DNA of 64,000 bases. Origin: Siphonodentalium dalli. Its lineage: Eukaryota; Mollusca; Scaphopoda; Gadilida; Siphonodentaliidae. The DNA lies in NCBI GenBank assembly GCA_032622095.1, contig CP136062.1, positions 197,047,887-197,111,886 on the forward strand, given 5' to 3'. Below are positions 1 through 12,285 of the stretch, piece by piece (position 1 is the stretch's first letter; the number at the start of each line of letters is the position of its first letter). The notes beneath the pieces are model-generated. The model searched no databases, was not told the origin of the DNA, and worked only from the letters and a program-made list of their open reading frames with translations. The position numbers and the translations under genes are program-made.

Positions 1-903
1 TGATCTGTTGGAGAGATAACTGTTTAGCCAGTTGTGGATGTTTCCAGTAACTCCGTATTGTTCCAGTTTGAATAACAACCCCCTGTGCCAGACTGCAGCT
101 CTCAAACGCTTTGGAAATATCGCAAAATATTGCTGATGTATTTAACTTCTCATCGAGGGCCTGGCACAACAGGGTGTGGTATAACTCAAGTAACTGGAAA
201 GTTGTGCTGTGCCCGGGGACAAATCCTGATTGATATTGGAATAGTATATTATTATTTGAGAAATGGGCGGATAAGGATTTCAGAACGATTTTCTCCATGA
301 TCTTACTGAGGCACGGGAGTAAGGATATAGGGCGGTAGTTTTTACAGCTGGATTTATCATTTTTCTTGTAGATAGGGATAACATTTGCCTGTTTCCACTT
401 TGTCGGAAAATCGCTAAACTCGAGTGATTTCTTAAAAAGAGCTTTAAGGGGGGGGGGGTGGCGATAGCTGGGCTTGTGATTTGGATCATTTTAACGGTGA
501 TTCCATCGTGGCCAGATGCTTTGTTTGGTTTCAACGTTCTAATTGCACAAATTATATCTTCGATAGTGAATGCAATGTCTGTTACAGTGTTGCTACATTT
601 CTGGGTAAATATTGGTAGACTACACGACGACTCGTCGAGGTATGAATTAGAGATGAACACACCATTGAGCATGGGTGCTTTGGTGTGGTCGTCAAACACT
701 AAGTTGCCACTGTCATCGGTAAGAGGGGGGGGGGGGGGGATAGCGTCCTTGCGTTTGGTTTGCATAATTTCCTTTATGCAGTGCCAAAAGTATTTGGATG
801 ATGGATGCTCTCGAACAGTTTTTTGAAGTATTTCTTCATAGCGGGCTCTGGCGTATTTTTTCATATTATTGACTGTGTTTCGCACTTTTTTGAATTTTGC
901 CAA
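1..903 (-). pseudogene. Non-LTR retrotransposon reverse transcriptase fragment, frameshifted
   Basis: Reading the minus strand from about 903 downward gives a 207-codon open stretch with the pre-RT and early RT features of LINE-type ORF2 proteins, including LKPNKASGHDGI (the conserved finger motif). Near 430 the reading frame shifts at a run of G/C; the adjacent frame then continues with YKKND, YRPISLLP and a QSGF motif typical of RT domains 1-2a. Further down, a FCDISKAF catalytic motif A appears and the frame breaks again just after it. The palm YxDD motif lies outside the window. The first codon of the open stretch is TTG, so it is not a real start. At least two frame breaks show it is dead. 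It most resembles the CR1/Jockey group, but the clade is uncertain. Confidence 0.85.
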
Positions 904-1752
904 ACGCAGTGATCTCTCTTATACTAAAAAGAAGCCCCCGTTGCCTGGCCTGCTACTCTGACTCAAAATAATTATTTTCTAAATTCGAAGCAGTACAGAT
1001 AGTTCACAGCGCTGAGGGGAACAATCGTCCGTGATCTGGGAAATAATGAAATTTATGTCGGAAACGCTGTATAATTACGCGCTTCGTGCGACTTGAACCC
1101 GGTTAAGCTGAAGTTCCGCCTCCCGGTCCGTTGTTTACAACAAGCCAAGGGCCAAAGCGGGATTGCATCGATCACCTCGAACATTTCAATTTACAATGAA
1201 ATATGACGGTTTGAATGCGATCCAATTGATATATAACCCGCCAATATATAATGCCTGTAATCACATTTACGCAAAATCGATCCGATCCCACTAACCATGT
1301 TTCCGTATATATTTTCGTAACGTCGTAAGGCCATACTAAGGCTTCGTTCACACAGCTGGTAAAATTGACTGTCAACTTTTCGTGAAATTCTTCAGGCACA
1401 GGGTCGAAAAGTTATGTAAAACATGCGTTTAGTATGTTGCAGGATCAGCGACTTGCAACTGACGATGATACTTTTTTACTTTTGGCCTTTAACCGTCTTT
1501 TACGCTTTCTAAATTTCATCTCTTTACACTTTTAAATTCCTTTTAGATTGTGCGTTCAAATGTTTTTTTTCTTCAAATTCTGTTTAACCGCTCCGGTGTT
1601 TTGCTCTCTACCACAAAATTCCTTGTCTTCTGAACGGGGAATAATTTGTCTGCTCTAAATTGGGTCCCCGACTTTAAAAATGCCCTTATCTTTCATATAT
1701 CCTCCCCTTTATATTGACAAATTTATTTTCGGCATCCTGACTTACATCTTGT
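904..1752. other. No gene or repeat recognised
   Basis: Moderately AT-rich sequence. Only short chance ORFs are present and no known motif was seen. Confidence 0.5.
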
Positions 1753-1935
1753 GCGCCACCTGTATTATGTGAACTAAGTAACATAACTAAATAGTTATAG
1801 CCGTTTTATCTTGCACACCTGATTATCATGTGAACCAATTAACATAACTAAATAATTATAGCCGTTTTATCTTGCACACCTGATTATCATGTGAACTAAT
1901 TAACATAACTAAAATAGTTGTAGCCGTTTTATCTA
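1753..1935. repeat. 61-bp tandem minisatellite, about three copies
   Basis: The phrase GTGAAC(T/C)AA recurs at 1769, 1830 and 1891, a 61-bp period. Each unit contains TAACATAACTAAA and AGCCGTTTTATCTTGCACAC. The last copy breaks off after ATCTATCTC. No coding capacity. Confidence 0.85.
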
Positions 1936-3050
1936 TCTCTAACCTAAGTTGACTTTCCATAAAGTCGTTATTTCACATTTCTGAACCGTCAAGTTTGGAA
2001 TTGCAGTCCACATGTGTTTTCGGTTGTTTTATCGTTTATTGGACTGATGAAATTCAACGAGTTATGGTATGATTGATGCTTAGGAGCTCTTTGAAGATCA
2101 ATTATGGGCAAATGTCAGTTGTATACTAACTTACTGAATTACATTGATCTCGCTCAGCATGCATGTGTAAAATGGTTGGGCATGTGCATTTTACAAGTAG
2201 TTTGTCGTTCATATCCTATCGCACACAACATCCCTCGACGACGATTTGTCTGTAAAGCTGACTAATATAAGAGATATACCAACGTGAATGTAACGGTGCG
2301 TTCACACACACTGACAAATATACACATGAAGCTGAACAAATTCCAGTAGCAAACTTGCCAAAACGGATTCATTTCTGCCAGCTTTCGACACATCGGCGAT
2401 AGAAGTGATGAATTTACGACAAAGGTTTTGGATGATATCGCTCAGCGGCTAACAATATAGATTAAGAACGCGGTGCGCGTTGGCATTAGTAGGCAAGTCA
2501 AACTATAATGTCACTTGATAAATTACAATATATTTCGGCACTGCCAGCTCCCTCGCTGTAATACTGTCCCTAAACTAAAGACCACGGCTGGAAATTTAGT
2601 AAAAAATGACCACTGCATGGACTGATCCCTTTGTAGCATACAGAAATGTCCAAGTTCCGTACTTTAATTTGCACACCCATTGTCGGAATTTTATAAATGG
2701 TATCTCAAACTTTCCAATTGACTCTCTACAAGCTTGGTGAAGTTTGCGACAATGTTTGTTAAAAATTTTGCACCCCCCCCCCATCCCCGATTTCCATTTC
2801 TGATCCAGACAGCATCACGTTAGGACTCTTTATATCACACCATGTAGATTCCTCGTGCCGCGGAGATGCCTATACATGTATACTTCAGTATATAAGAAAA
2901 TCGCCGAAGAATCTGTTTTTTTAATGTTCCACCCCGATCCCGTTCATAACGAAGTTGTTTAATGCTAAATAACATAAAAGTCTGTAAAACAACTTGCATC
3001 AACAATAAATTACAAGAAAAAATAGTTTGACTTTGTTATTATTTTCATTA
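1936..3050. other. No gene recognised
   Basis: AT-rich sequence with one short poly-C tract near 2772. Short ORFs here show no recognisable protein features. Confidence 0.45.
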
Positions 3051-3054
3051 TTAA

Positions 3055-3512
3055 AGGTACTCAATTCGATTAAGCGCCCCCTCAATTACTATTTATTTGC
3101 CCTCGGGGGTAAAAAATATTTGATTCGAGTCGAGGAACCCAACCATCAAACCTCAGAGTGATCAGATATCGATTTTTAAAATCAATTATTTTTCACCACC
3201 TGGAAATATTTAGTGGCACAGTAAAAGTCGAGGAGAAGATTGTCCTGGACCAAATTGCGGATGAAGATAGATAACACTAAAATCAAGTGGCTTTTTTTTG
3301 GTCAGATATTTGACAAACCGGCAAAATTTCGTGAACAAAATGTTGATATTATAAATAACAGGTTTTGGGCTATTTTATAGTATAGTTGACTGCATGTGGT
3401 TAGCGTTATTTTTGGGCAATTAATCGATTCTGTTAACTGAAGCGGCATTTCGAAATCTTTGTTGTTGTTGGAATCTGATGATATGGGGACCATCGAATCG
3501 GATTGAGTACCT
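3055..3512. mobile_element. TTAA-flanked MITE, family C copy 1
   Basis: A 458-bp element between TTAA at 3051-3054 and TTAA at 3513-3516. The terminal inverted repeats read AGGTACTCAATTCGAT at the left and, reversed, at the right. It holds no transposase. A short GTT trinucleotide run sits close to the right end. Five further copies or part-copies share this layout (6219, 17737, 44365, 57359, 59981), which supports the boundaries. TTAA targets are used by piggyBac and Kolobok transposases; I cannot tell which moved it. Confidence 0.85.
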
Positions 3513-3775
3513 TTAATAGCTCGCCAATAATGAGATTTCGCACGTCGAAATCATTGTTATGTAAACATGTTACTGCTACAATTTTATTACCGATACAAGT
3601 TCAATTAGTCCAATAAGAAACCAAATGTTAATCAAAACTTGACGGTAAATATTGGGAAAGGTCAAACATTGAAAAATATTCTGAAAATCATATTCAGTCA
3701 CAGCACATATACAAGCACAAGGGAATACAGGCACCAGTCTAATCCACAAGAGTTATGTCAACCACTAGTGACTAA

Positions 3776-4167
3776 CCCTTTACCCAACAAACCGGCCAAA
3801 ACCGGCCAAATAAAGCTTCAACAGCCTAAAATATCTTCGGTCTGTCTCAATAGAACCATACAAATATGGATATCATTGGAACCGGCTCATTGACCACATT
3901 GTGATGGTTACAGTTATGCCCTGTGCCAATACATTCTCTTATATATGCGAGTCGACCATAGGTCGCCTCGCATATATAAGAGAATGCATTGGCCTAAAAA
4001 AAAAAATATATTAACACTTTTTACCATTTTTTCTTACATTCTTTAACAATTTTATAATTTTTAATGTGTTAAGCCAATGCATTCTCTTATATATGCGAGG
4101 CGACCTATGGTCGACTCGCATATATAAGAGAATGCATTGGCACAGGGCCGTTCTGTTGGGTAAAGGG
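3776..4167. mobile_element. TTAA-flanked double-palindrome MITE, family A copy 1
   Basis: A 392-bp element with ends CCCTTTACCCAACA and its reverse complement, flanked by CTAA (left, one change) and TTAA (right). The interior holds two nearly self-complementary blocks of about 68 bp built on GCCAATGCATTCTCTTATAT, themselves inverted relative to each other, around an AT-rich centre. A doubled CCGGCCAAAA motif lies near the left end. CCC termini and a TTAA target fit the piggyBac type; no transposase is encoded. Confidence 0.88.
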
Positions 4168-4369
4168 TTAACCCTTCCATGACTGGATCTTCAAAATTTA
4201 TACGACAATGGAATCAACACGCGAAACTTCGTTATTTGAGAACTAGCAATAATGAATATAAGAAACAAATATATATATTTCACAATGCATGTCTTTCTCA
4301 GTGGTGATGTTTTTTTTACAGACCTAATTATTTTTGTATATTTACCCACTGCTAGTATCGACCACTAAG

Positions 4370-4790
4370 GGTACGATCATACGCTGGCAAATTTGCACGG
4401 TATATTTTTGTGGGCATTTCGTCATAGAAAACCACATGATGCCAGAATATGAACGGAAACGTGCACAAACATGCATCTTTACTTAAGCGAAAGACATGAG
4501 AAGTACCATTTTTCTTGTTCCACTTGTAACAGTACTACTGGAATTTGCCTTCAAATACCTGTATGATTAATTTTTGCCAGATAATTGCATGATTTTTACA
4601 GGCGAATTACAGTAGCATCGTTACTAGTGAGATTTTACTAGTGAGATTTTACTTCGCATGTAGTTAGCTATATGGCACAGATGCACTTTATGTGCCTTTT
4701 CCATTCATATTATGGCACCATATCGTTTTCTACGACAAAATGCATGAAAACCATATATACCGTGCAAACTTGCCAGTGTATGAACGTACC
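4370..4790. mobile_element. Short inverted-repeat element with about 90-bp arms
   Basis: The left arm starts GGTACGATCATACGCTGGC and the right arm ends with its imperfect reverse complement GCCAGTGTATGAACGTACC. The arms match with a few changes over about 90 bp each. The centre is AT-rich and non-coding. No clear target duplication was found, so the superfamily is unknown. Confidence 0.7.
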
Positions 4791-5340
4791 ATAAGCAGTT
4801 TTTTTTGTTTACAAAATGGGGAAAGGTTGCAAACCAGGCTATTAAATAGCTGTTGCCTAACGACTGCTGCATGGTTGCCAGAATGATTATAAATATGTCT
4901 CGCAAAAGATGAGAAGCTGGTGTCCTATTATCAGAAAATTGAATCTATAACAATCGAGGTATATGTCTTGAGCGAATGTCGAAAATATTCACCAGAAAAA
5001 CGATTTACAACTAAACTAATATCTTTCTTTATTAGATCCCGCTCATGGTCTATAAGGCATATCAGCAATTCTACAAAGTGTATTCCACTGTCGTCAGTAC
5101 ACATCGGTCGGGGCAGGCGCTGGTGCAATCCGGGTGAACCCTATATAGTCGCATCCAGCTATACATGTAGCTGTAAAGTATAGAGTACTACTGTCCACCA
5201 TACAAATGATTATTATTTCATTGGTTGCTCATTATCTGATATCTCCCAAATATACATATCAATATATCACTACCAGTGCGATAACCATTATATGTTGTTC
5301 TATAACACATTTGTATATGCAAAAAAATGTATGCATTCAT
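4791..5340. other. No gene recognised
   Basis: AT-rich spacer between two mobile elements. Short ORFs on both strands overlap each other and have no recognisable features. Confidence 0.45.
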
Positions 5341-5344
5341 TTAA

Positions 5345-5712
5345 AGTGATGTGAAACACTCCGGTTGGGTGATCAAATAGAAATGGTGAATAATCTTGCT
5401 AAAAGTAGTTATTTTTATGAATATTAACCCAAATTTACAACACACACACCGTCATGCTTATATATTTATTAAATGTAATGAGTATCGATGGCGAAATCAT
5501 TTGCGTTAGTTTATCGCCGATTGTTGCGTCCCGAATCAAGATGCAAATATTTACCATTGAGCGTAGTTCAGACGGTGTTTTCTATGGAGTTGTATGGTCG
5601 ATATCTTTGAGATTTTGGGCGATGTTAGTAGAATGCTACATTCCCCAGTCGGCATAGCGCTTGAGTACTAATTGATCAGTTTCACGCACCAGAACAAGTC
5701 CATAATATGTCT
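5345..5712. mobile_element. TTAA-flanked 368-bp repeat, family D copy 1
   Basis: Lies between TTAA at 5341-5344 and TTAA at 5713-5716. It begins AGTGATGTGAAACACTCC and ends AATATGTCT. A second copy of exactly the same length occurs at 21324-21691 in the same orientation, with scattered substitutions. Inverted-repeat character is limited to the AG...CT dinucleotides. ORFs over it are not conserved between the copies, so they are not genes. Confidence 0.8.
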
Positions 5713-5716
5713 TTAA

Positions 5717-6214
5717 GCAACAATAAACCAACGACGGAACCCAGCCAGTGAAATCGGTAACATTGGTTCCGATGTTCGATTGTCTTACTCTTCTATAGCG
5801 GACTTTACGCCCAGATCCAGTGGCGGGATTTTTCGTCAATTTTAATCGACTTCATCATACAAAGCAATTCATAATGCTATAGTTATTTTATAGAGTGGTA
5901 TCTTACGGTCATAATGGTGTACTATAATCTAACATTTATGTTAAATGACGCACACAACATGTCGTGTATTAGGAGTAACTCACGTTTGACCTGTGTTTGT
6001 TTACGCTCAGCTGGAGAAGACCCGAACTGTTACGAAGTCGCGAGGTCAAATGGGTTCGTATTCTTTTGCAATTATGTAAACATTGTGATAAAATATATGT
6101 TTTAGATTAAATTACTACTTTCAGTAGACTACTTTTGTGGAGTTCAGAACAATATGTTTTCTATGGAATAAACTGCGACAAAATTGTGACATTTTATATG
6201 AGTCATTTGTGATT
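5717..6214. other. No gene recognised
   Basis: AT-rich spacer. Its end (6091-6133) is the left half of a 43-bp inverted pair completed at 7417-7459. Confidence 0.45.
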
Positions 6215-6218
6215 TTAA

Positions 6219-6719
6219 AGGTACTCAATCCGATCAGACGGTCCCCATATCATCAAGTTCCAACAACAACAACAACAATAACAATAACAACAACAGCAAC
6301 AACAACAGCAACAACAACAAAATTTCTTCAAAATACGCTTTAGTTATCAGAATTGATTTATCACAACAAAATAATGTTAACCACTGTCAACTATGGTATA
6401 ACATTTCCCAAAACCTGTTATTTATCAACATGTTGTTCAACGAAATATGGCCGTATTATCACTTGATTATCACGAAATTTTGCCGTATTACCACTTAATT
6501 TTAGAGTTATCCATCTTCATCCGCAGTTTTGTCGATTTGACGAATATTTGCCAGACGGAAAAAGTACATATCTCGAGAAATAACAGATGTCAGAAATCGA
6601 TATCTAATCACTCTGAGCTTTGATGAGTGGGTTCCTCGACTCGAATCAAATATTGTTTTTTACCCCCGAAGCCAAAATAAATATAGTACTTTATGGGTGT
6701 TTAATCGGATAATGCGTCT
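6219..6719. mobile_element. TTAA-flanked MITE, family C copy 2
   Basis: 501 bp between TTAA at 6215-6218 and TTAA at 6720-6723. The left end reads AGGTACTCAATCCGATCAGA and is followed by an expanded CAA/ATA trinucleotide run (about 6261-6320) at the same relative place as in copies 1 and 4. The right end ATCGGATAATGCGTCT is diverged. Confidence 0.85.
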
Positions 6720-6794
6720 TTAAATGAGCAGCAATTTATGCTTAAAGTCAGCTATAGGATAGTCAGGCAATGGTACTCCGATGTCAACCAATAT

Positions 6795-7239
6795 GTGACC
6801 CGCCATATCAAATCCAGTCGGAAGTCGGGATTTTTTTACCCTGTGCCAATGCATTCTCTTATATATGCGAGTCGACCATAGGTCGCCTCGCATATATAAG
6901 AGAATGCATTGGCCTAATTTTTTTAAAAATTTTAATAATTCTTTAACAATTTTATAATTTCACCCATACAGAGCCCCAGACAAACACGAACAGACGACAC
7001 TCTTCTATGTGCTTCTATATATGTGTGGGGCTCCCTGCAGGGTAATGGATGTTTTTTTTATTTTATGTCCTAAAAATTGTAAGAAACATTTATTTAAAAA
7101 CATGATAAAACATTGTTAAGCCAATGCATTCTCTTATATATGCGAGGCGACCTATGGTCGACTCGCATATATAAGAGAATGCATTGGCACAGGGTAAACA
7201 AAATCCCGACTTACGACTGGATTTGATATGGCGGGTCAC
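6795..7239. mobile_element. Double-palindrome MITE, family B copy 1
   Basis: The ends are GTGACCCGCCATATCAAAT and its reverse complement, followed inward by AGTCGGGATTTT. Inside are the same two palindromic blocks as in family A (core GCCAATGCATTCTCTTATAT). The centre differs from family A and has its own small inverted pair (AGAGCCCCAGAC against GTGGGGCTC). ATAT flanks both sides, a possible 4-bp target duplication. No coding capacity. Confidence 0.8.
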
Positions 7240-7340
7240 ATATTATCACTAGCTGGTTTACGTCGAGGGATACTTCTACGTGTAGAGGAGCGGTCTTGGC
7301 ACCAACGGGGCTTATTTTTCGATCTTCAAACTAATTCGGA

Positions 7341-8078
7341 TAAAACTGCCGAAAAAGGTCAAAATACCTGTTACCATGGAAACGATATAGGTGAACTCAG
7401 ACATATTGTCCATAAGAGTAGTCTACTGAAAGTAGTAATTTAATCTAAAACATATATTTTTGGTGCACTTCACCGAACGATTGTTAATCGTGTCACTCGA
7501 AATACATTAACTCTCTCACGACGGGAGCTGAGCTGGTGTAACATTAAAGACCATGTGCTAGTGTATTGATATTGATATTGCAAATCACAAGGACGACTTT
7601 TTAGCTCTCTTGTGTGAAACGTTGTGTTGACTTTTTGTGAACGAGGGCGCCCATTTATACCGTCACCCACCAACCCTTAGTGAGCGATTTTGAATACATT
7701 TTTGCAATGTTGATATGGGGTCTTTTATTGATTCCCGTTATAAGTTGATTATCCGAAAAATAAACTTGTACAGCTATATAGATGACAATGCTTCATAAAA
7801 TTGCACGCTTTAAATGTCCGGTTTATGGAAAACAAAATCATCATTTGGTGAAATGTGGTCCGTTTCCATGACAACATATGAGTATACCGCACTATTTACC
7901 CAACACAGTCCGGATTAAAAGTTGATGTCATAGAAACAAATTTCAACAAGTTACATTGTGTCGCAAGGATTGTTGGACTTCTTTTCTTTCCAATAATGCC
8001 ATTATTTTGTTTTTGTTTTAAATTCGTCTCCATGGTAACATGTATTTCTCACGGTATTGGGCCTTTTCGGCAGTTTTA
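7341..8078. repeat. Inverted pair of about 45 bp
   Basis: TAAAACTGCCGAAAAAGGTC through TTACCATGGA (7341-7380) recurs inverted at 8029-8078 with changes. The interval between is AT-rich with no recognised gene. It is probably an old inverted-repeat element. Confidence 0.5.
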
Positions 8079-8360
8079 TAAAAAATAATTATAAGTACAC
8101 ATATGAAGCTATCACAATAGATATAAATTATTACTAAAACCAATGTAGTATCTAATAAATATTCCAATTCTAAAATTATCGCATTTTGTGTAAACATCAC
8201 AATTTGTGACCCAAAAATGGCAATAAAAGGCTCATTACGCCCCCGGGTGTATACTAACGTAGAAGTTATTGTATCGCATGGGCGCTGTAATAGCGCTGGG
8301 TGTTTTATTTATAGAACTGGGAATTTTTGGTACACACTAAACATTGTAGTGCGACGCCGA

Positions 8361-8705
8361 TGTCGACAAATTGCAGTAGGTCCCCTATTTGCGGATGTCA
8401 TTTTGCGGAAATCTCAAATTCGCGGTCGTCCCTTAAAATGGTCGAAAAATGTTGATTTTAATGAGGGAACGGGCGCGTATATCTCAATTGATTCGTATTT
8501 TAAAGAGGTCAGTCGGATACAGCCGAGTCAGCCAACGGTTCGTTAATTAGGTGCTGATCGGTGTGACAATTTGCAGTAGGTTTCTATTTGCGAAGCTCCA
8601 TTCGCGGAGGTCGCCGAATTCGCGGAGGTCCCCTAAAATGGTCGAAATAGGTTTATTTTAACGAGTGAACGGGTGCGTATATGTCAATTGACACGTATTT
8701 TAAAC
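8361..8705. repeat. Diverged direct duplication, two copies of about 140 bp
   Basis: ACAAATTGCAGTAGGTCCCC through the CGTATTTTAAA end (8361-8503) is repeated at about 8565-8705 with substitutions and small indels. Shared landmarks are GCAGTAGGT, AATTCGCGG, AAAATGGTCGAAA and GCGTATAT. The ORF running through the first copy is not preserved in the second. Confidence 0.75.
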
Positions 8706-8751
8706 AAATAATGACACGATCATCATAATAGTGGTTTGTTCTATCAATTAT

Positions 8752-8787
8752 ATCATCATCATCATCATCACCATCATCATCATCATA
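8752..8787. repeat. CAT trinucleotide microsatellite
   Basis: About twelve CAT units with one CAC interruption. They create artificial poly-His and poly-Asp ORFs on the two strands. Confidence 0.95.
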
Positions 8788-8934
8788 ATACGGAACAAGT
8801 CTTGCTACTTTTCGTCCCAATAACATTATTTGCAATGTTTGTTTACAAATATATGTATCGTCACTCGATATTTTCTTGTGAGTCACTTGAACATATTACT
8901 TGTCGTCGAACTCGTATTGTATATAATAGAAGAA

Positions 8935-9480
8935 TGAGTCTATGTATATTTTGAATTGATCGAGTGTTGGAGCCTCAACAGCGAAGTCTGGCAAAGAGTT
9001 CCAGCCATTTACCACCCTCTGTGTGAAGAAATATTTTCCTATGTCATTGTTAACAATGCGCATCATTTATTATGTTCGCCTGTTCTTCCTGATGAATTTC
9101 TTTCTAATATGTCACAGGCATTGATATTGTAATGACCATTCAACAGTTTATATACCTGGATTAGATCTCCTCTAAATCTTCAATATTTTAAAGACATCAG
9201 ATTGAGTCTTATCATTCGGTCTCGGTAGCATAGAGTTTTGATTTGACGAACTAGTTTCGTTGCTTTTCTTTGTATTTTCTCCGACACAATTCTTTGACAT
9301 TTGTGATGTGGGCTCCATGCATAGTTACATTATTCGATGATAGGTCTGACCATGCTTATGTAGAGCGATGGCAAGGTGTCGATTCCAAGTTCGTGAAAGT
9401 TCTATTGACCATGCCGATGATTTGAGAAGTTTACTGTTTTAGGATATTGTAGGAAGGCTAATCTGGCCGTGTCAAATTGA
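8935..9480 (-). pseudogene. Decayed C-terminal part of a non-LTR retrotransposon ORF2
   Basis: The minus strand, read in pieces across at least three frames, gives MVRPIIE, WSPHH, EKIQRKATKLVRQIK, RFRGDLIQVYKLLNG and VVNGWNSLPDF-like segments in the correct order. This is the standard post-RT region of CR1/Jockey-type ORF2 proteins. Stops and frame changes separate the segments, so it cannot be expressed. It is not the same copy as the RT fragment at the window start. Clade assignment is tentative. Confidence 0.75.
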
Positions 9481-9998
9481 GCTATAGCGATGGGATATCT
9501 CACAGGACAACACATTTCGGGTTTTCGCGGGGTGTGTATTAGCTGGATTGATAGTTGCAGTATGTAACAATTATGACCGCGTTAATTGCTTTCGATGTTT
9601 ATATATGAACAATGGCTGGGCCACTCTTGGAAGATTTTATGGCAGGAACACAATGCCTCCGATTTTTGATCCGCATTTAGAGGCTTTCTGGTGTGGTGAA
9701 TGAGAAACCTGCAGTAATAAGCCGTAGTTTTTTGTAATAATTTGAAGGATTAGTTGTTTTAACGGAATTCTGAGGCGGTGCGGTGCATTCATGTAACCAA
9801 TATATATTTTTTATAATTTATACTTATGCCTAATAATATGATATTGAGGGCGTTACCATTTCTGATTATGGTTTTCTTGTAACCTATATGTGCATCATTT
9901 TAATACCGGTATACTGTAATAGTTGAAAAATAGTTATTGTGGAAAAATACCATCAACACGTTATCTTCAACGTCTGTTCCTGTTCTAGAAATGGCTGT

Positions 9999-12285
9999 AA
10001 TGTGATTAAATTCGTTTTTATACGCACTTTTGAAAAAAGGTATTATGTAATCAGTCTGTCCGTCCGTGCGTCCGCCTGTCATGTCGTCCGTCCGTGCATG
10101 CGTCCGTCCGTCCATTACCAAAATACAGACCCAGTTCGAATATGGGTTCCGTCTAATTATTTTCACATGAGTTACGGCCATTTTTCAACTTAGAATTTGA
10201 CCGTCTGTTAACATTTTTGGTTTCCGACCGACAACTCCCGTTTGGATTATTTGATCTGAACCATTTGATCTGAACCAAAGTTGTTATGTGAAATTTCCCA
10301 GCTAAAAATACAGGCCAAGTTCGAATATGGGTTCGGTCTAACTCCACTTTGAATTATTTGATCTAATTATTTTTACATGAGTTACGGCCCTTTTTCCACA
10401 TAGAATTTGACCGAGTTCATAACAATTCAGTTTCCGACCGATAACTCCAGTTTGGATTATTTTTATCTGAACCAAAGTTGGTACGAGTGTTTGCCAGCTA
10501 AAACCACAGGCCAAGTTCGAATATATATGTTCTGTCCCATTATTTTCACATGAGTTACGGCAATTCTTCTACTTTGAATTTGACCTCATTTTGGCATTGA
10601 AATTAGGGGTATATCCAGGGGGGTCTGAAACTTTTTCCGAACACTAGGCGGGGGTGGGTGGGTGGTTTCCCTAGAGTTAGTTTTCTTCAAAATAATGGTT
10701 TTAAGAATGCTTCTATTATGTAATAGGTATGCACTTAACTCTTGGTAGAGGGGTTTGAGTTCACCATCAGTTAATGATGAGGGATGATACCAATGGGTAA
10801 TAAAAAGGTCGGCTTGCTAAATGTTTTCATCAAGGATCTATCAATGCTCATTGACATGGAAAGGCTCAGATTTAAATAGTTCTATTAAAATTCATTTATT
10901 CAACCTGATATAACATTATAAAAGAAAACGTAACACAATAATAGATTCTTCAATTGAATGTAAACTCTTCAAATAAATATAGACTATTCAAAAAACCATT
11001 ATAAAATAAAACATATTGGTATATGGGTCTAGGTTCACCTATAGATGGGAGCCGTCAAATTTGAACGATTTTCGATGGAAAATATGGCCGCCAGACCCAT
11101 TTGGATTTTACACTTTGCATCACTAAATCCTTTAACACACACAAAAGAGCTTATCCCTCATCCGATCATCACCAAACTTCATATGGATCATCGCCGTGTC
11201 CTCTCGATGTGCATACGCCGCATACCATTTTCCCCGAATTATGTAAAAAAAAACATGGCTGCCAGCGGCCATCTTTGATTTTACTCTTTGTATGACTAAA
11301 TCCTTTAGAACACCTTACAAGTCACATTTCTCATCCAATCGTCACCAAACTTCATGTGGATCTTCCAGGTTACCTCTAGATGAGAGCCTCCCTCCCCCAA
11401 AACTCGTTTAAAACAAACATGGCCTCCAGTAGCCATCTTGGATTTCAAATGTCAATCCATCAGCACACCCTACACCCACATTTATTGGAGAACTGTTTTG
11501 AAAATTTACAGTCTTGTTGGTAAATAAAACGTAGGAATGCTTCTATAAAGATCGGATAAGATGAGAAAAACTGAGTAAAATAGTCATTTGAAGCAGTTTG
11601 GAGGGGTGGGTCCCTATTCAGGAATCGGAAAAAAATAATGAAAGTGTCAATGACACTGTAACTCAACTGGAGAGGGGATAATTTCATGCGTAAGAGTCAA
11701 TGGAGCGATTCGGAACTCGGAAAGTTAAAATGACTAAGTATTAAATAATATAGATAATGGTTGAGTAGCGCTGGTGGAGCATTATTGAGGAAACATTTAA
11801 CCGCTCCCATCAAGAAGCCATCTCAAAGATCCATATGAAGTTTGGTGACAATCGAATGAGGGATGTTGCCTGTAGGGTATTGTCACCTTTCAATAACTAT
11901 CAAAGAAAATTGACTATCAGGTACCAAACCCCAATTCGAAGTTGACCTGTATTGTGAGGTAATAAACTAACATACATAATATGAATCCAATAGAACAAAG
12001 CAAAATATCATCTGGAAAGCAAGAATATGCACAATTTCGGATGCGAAAAGGCCCACAACTCCGGGAAAATTCATTGAACAAAACCCATGCAAATTCGAAA
12101 TTGACCTGTACTTTGTTATGACTGAGCCACATACCAAGTTTAGATGTGATCAAATAATCCAAACTCAAGTTATCATCCGGAAACCAAAATGTTGACATAC
12201 AGACGGACAGACTGATTACATAATACGGACGTTTTTTTTAAACGGGCGTATAAAAAAATAAACCGGAACGAAATTATCACATCGA
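9999..12285. mobile_element. About 2.3-kb inverted-repeat element filled with tandem repeats
   Basis: The ends are inverted: ATTATGTAATCAGTCTGTCC near 10041 reappears as GGACAGACTGATTACATAAT near 12205. The matching extends outward through TTTTTATACGC and a TGTGAT..AATTCG block. Inside are three direct repeats of about 190 bp (10125-10600, marker CACATGAGTTACGGC), an inverted counterpart at about 11930-12200, two to three repeats of about 170-180 bp (11060-11460, marker CACCAAACTTCAT) and an inverted piece at 11810-11880. CGTC tetranucleotide runs lie near 10055-10115. No transposase was found; overlapping ORFs are by-products of the repeats. Confidence 0.65.

Larger units (their letters stand above)
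6091..7459. repeat. Outer inverted-repeat pair enclosing two MITEs
   Basis: The sequence at 6091-6133 (from AAATATATGTTTTAGATTAA to the AGTAGACTACT end) recurs as its reverse complement at 7417-7459. Between them sit a family C and a family B element. This may be the remnant of an older element into which the younger MITEs inserted. Confidence 0.6.

Noticed and set aside
3900-4150. CRISPR-like array because of repeated palindromic blocks
   Set aside because: The blocks occur as inverted pairs inside TTAA-flanked elements, without regular unique spacers, in a eukaryotic context.
8653-8954. Poly-Asp and poly-His ORFs on opposite strands
   Set aside because: Artefacts of the CAT microsatellite.
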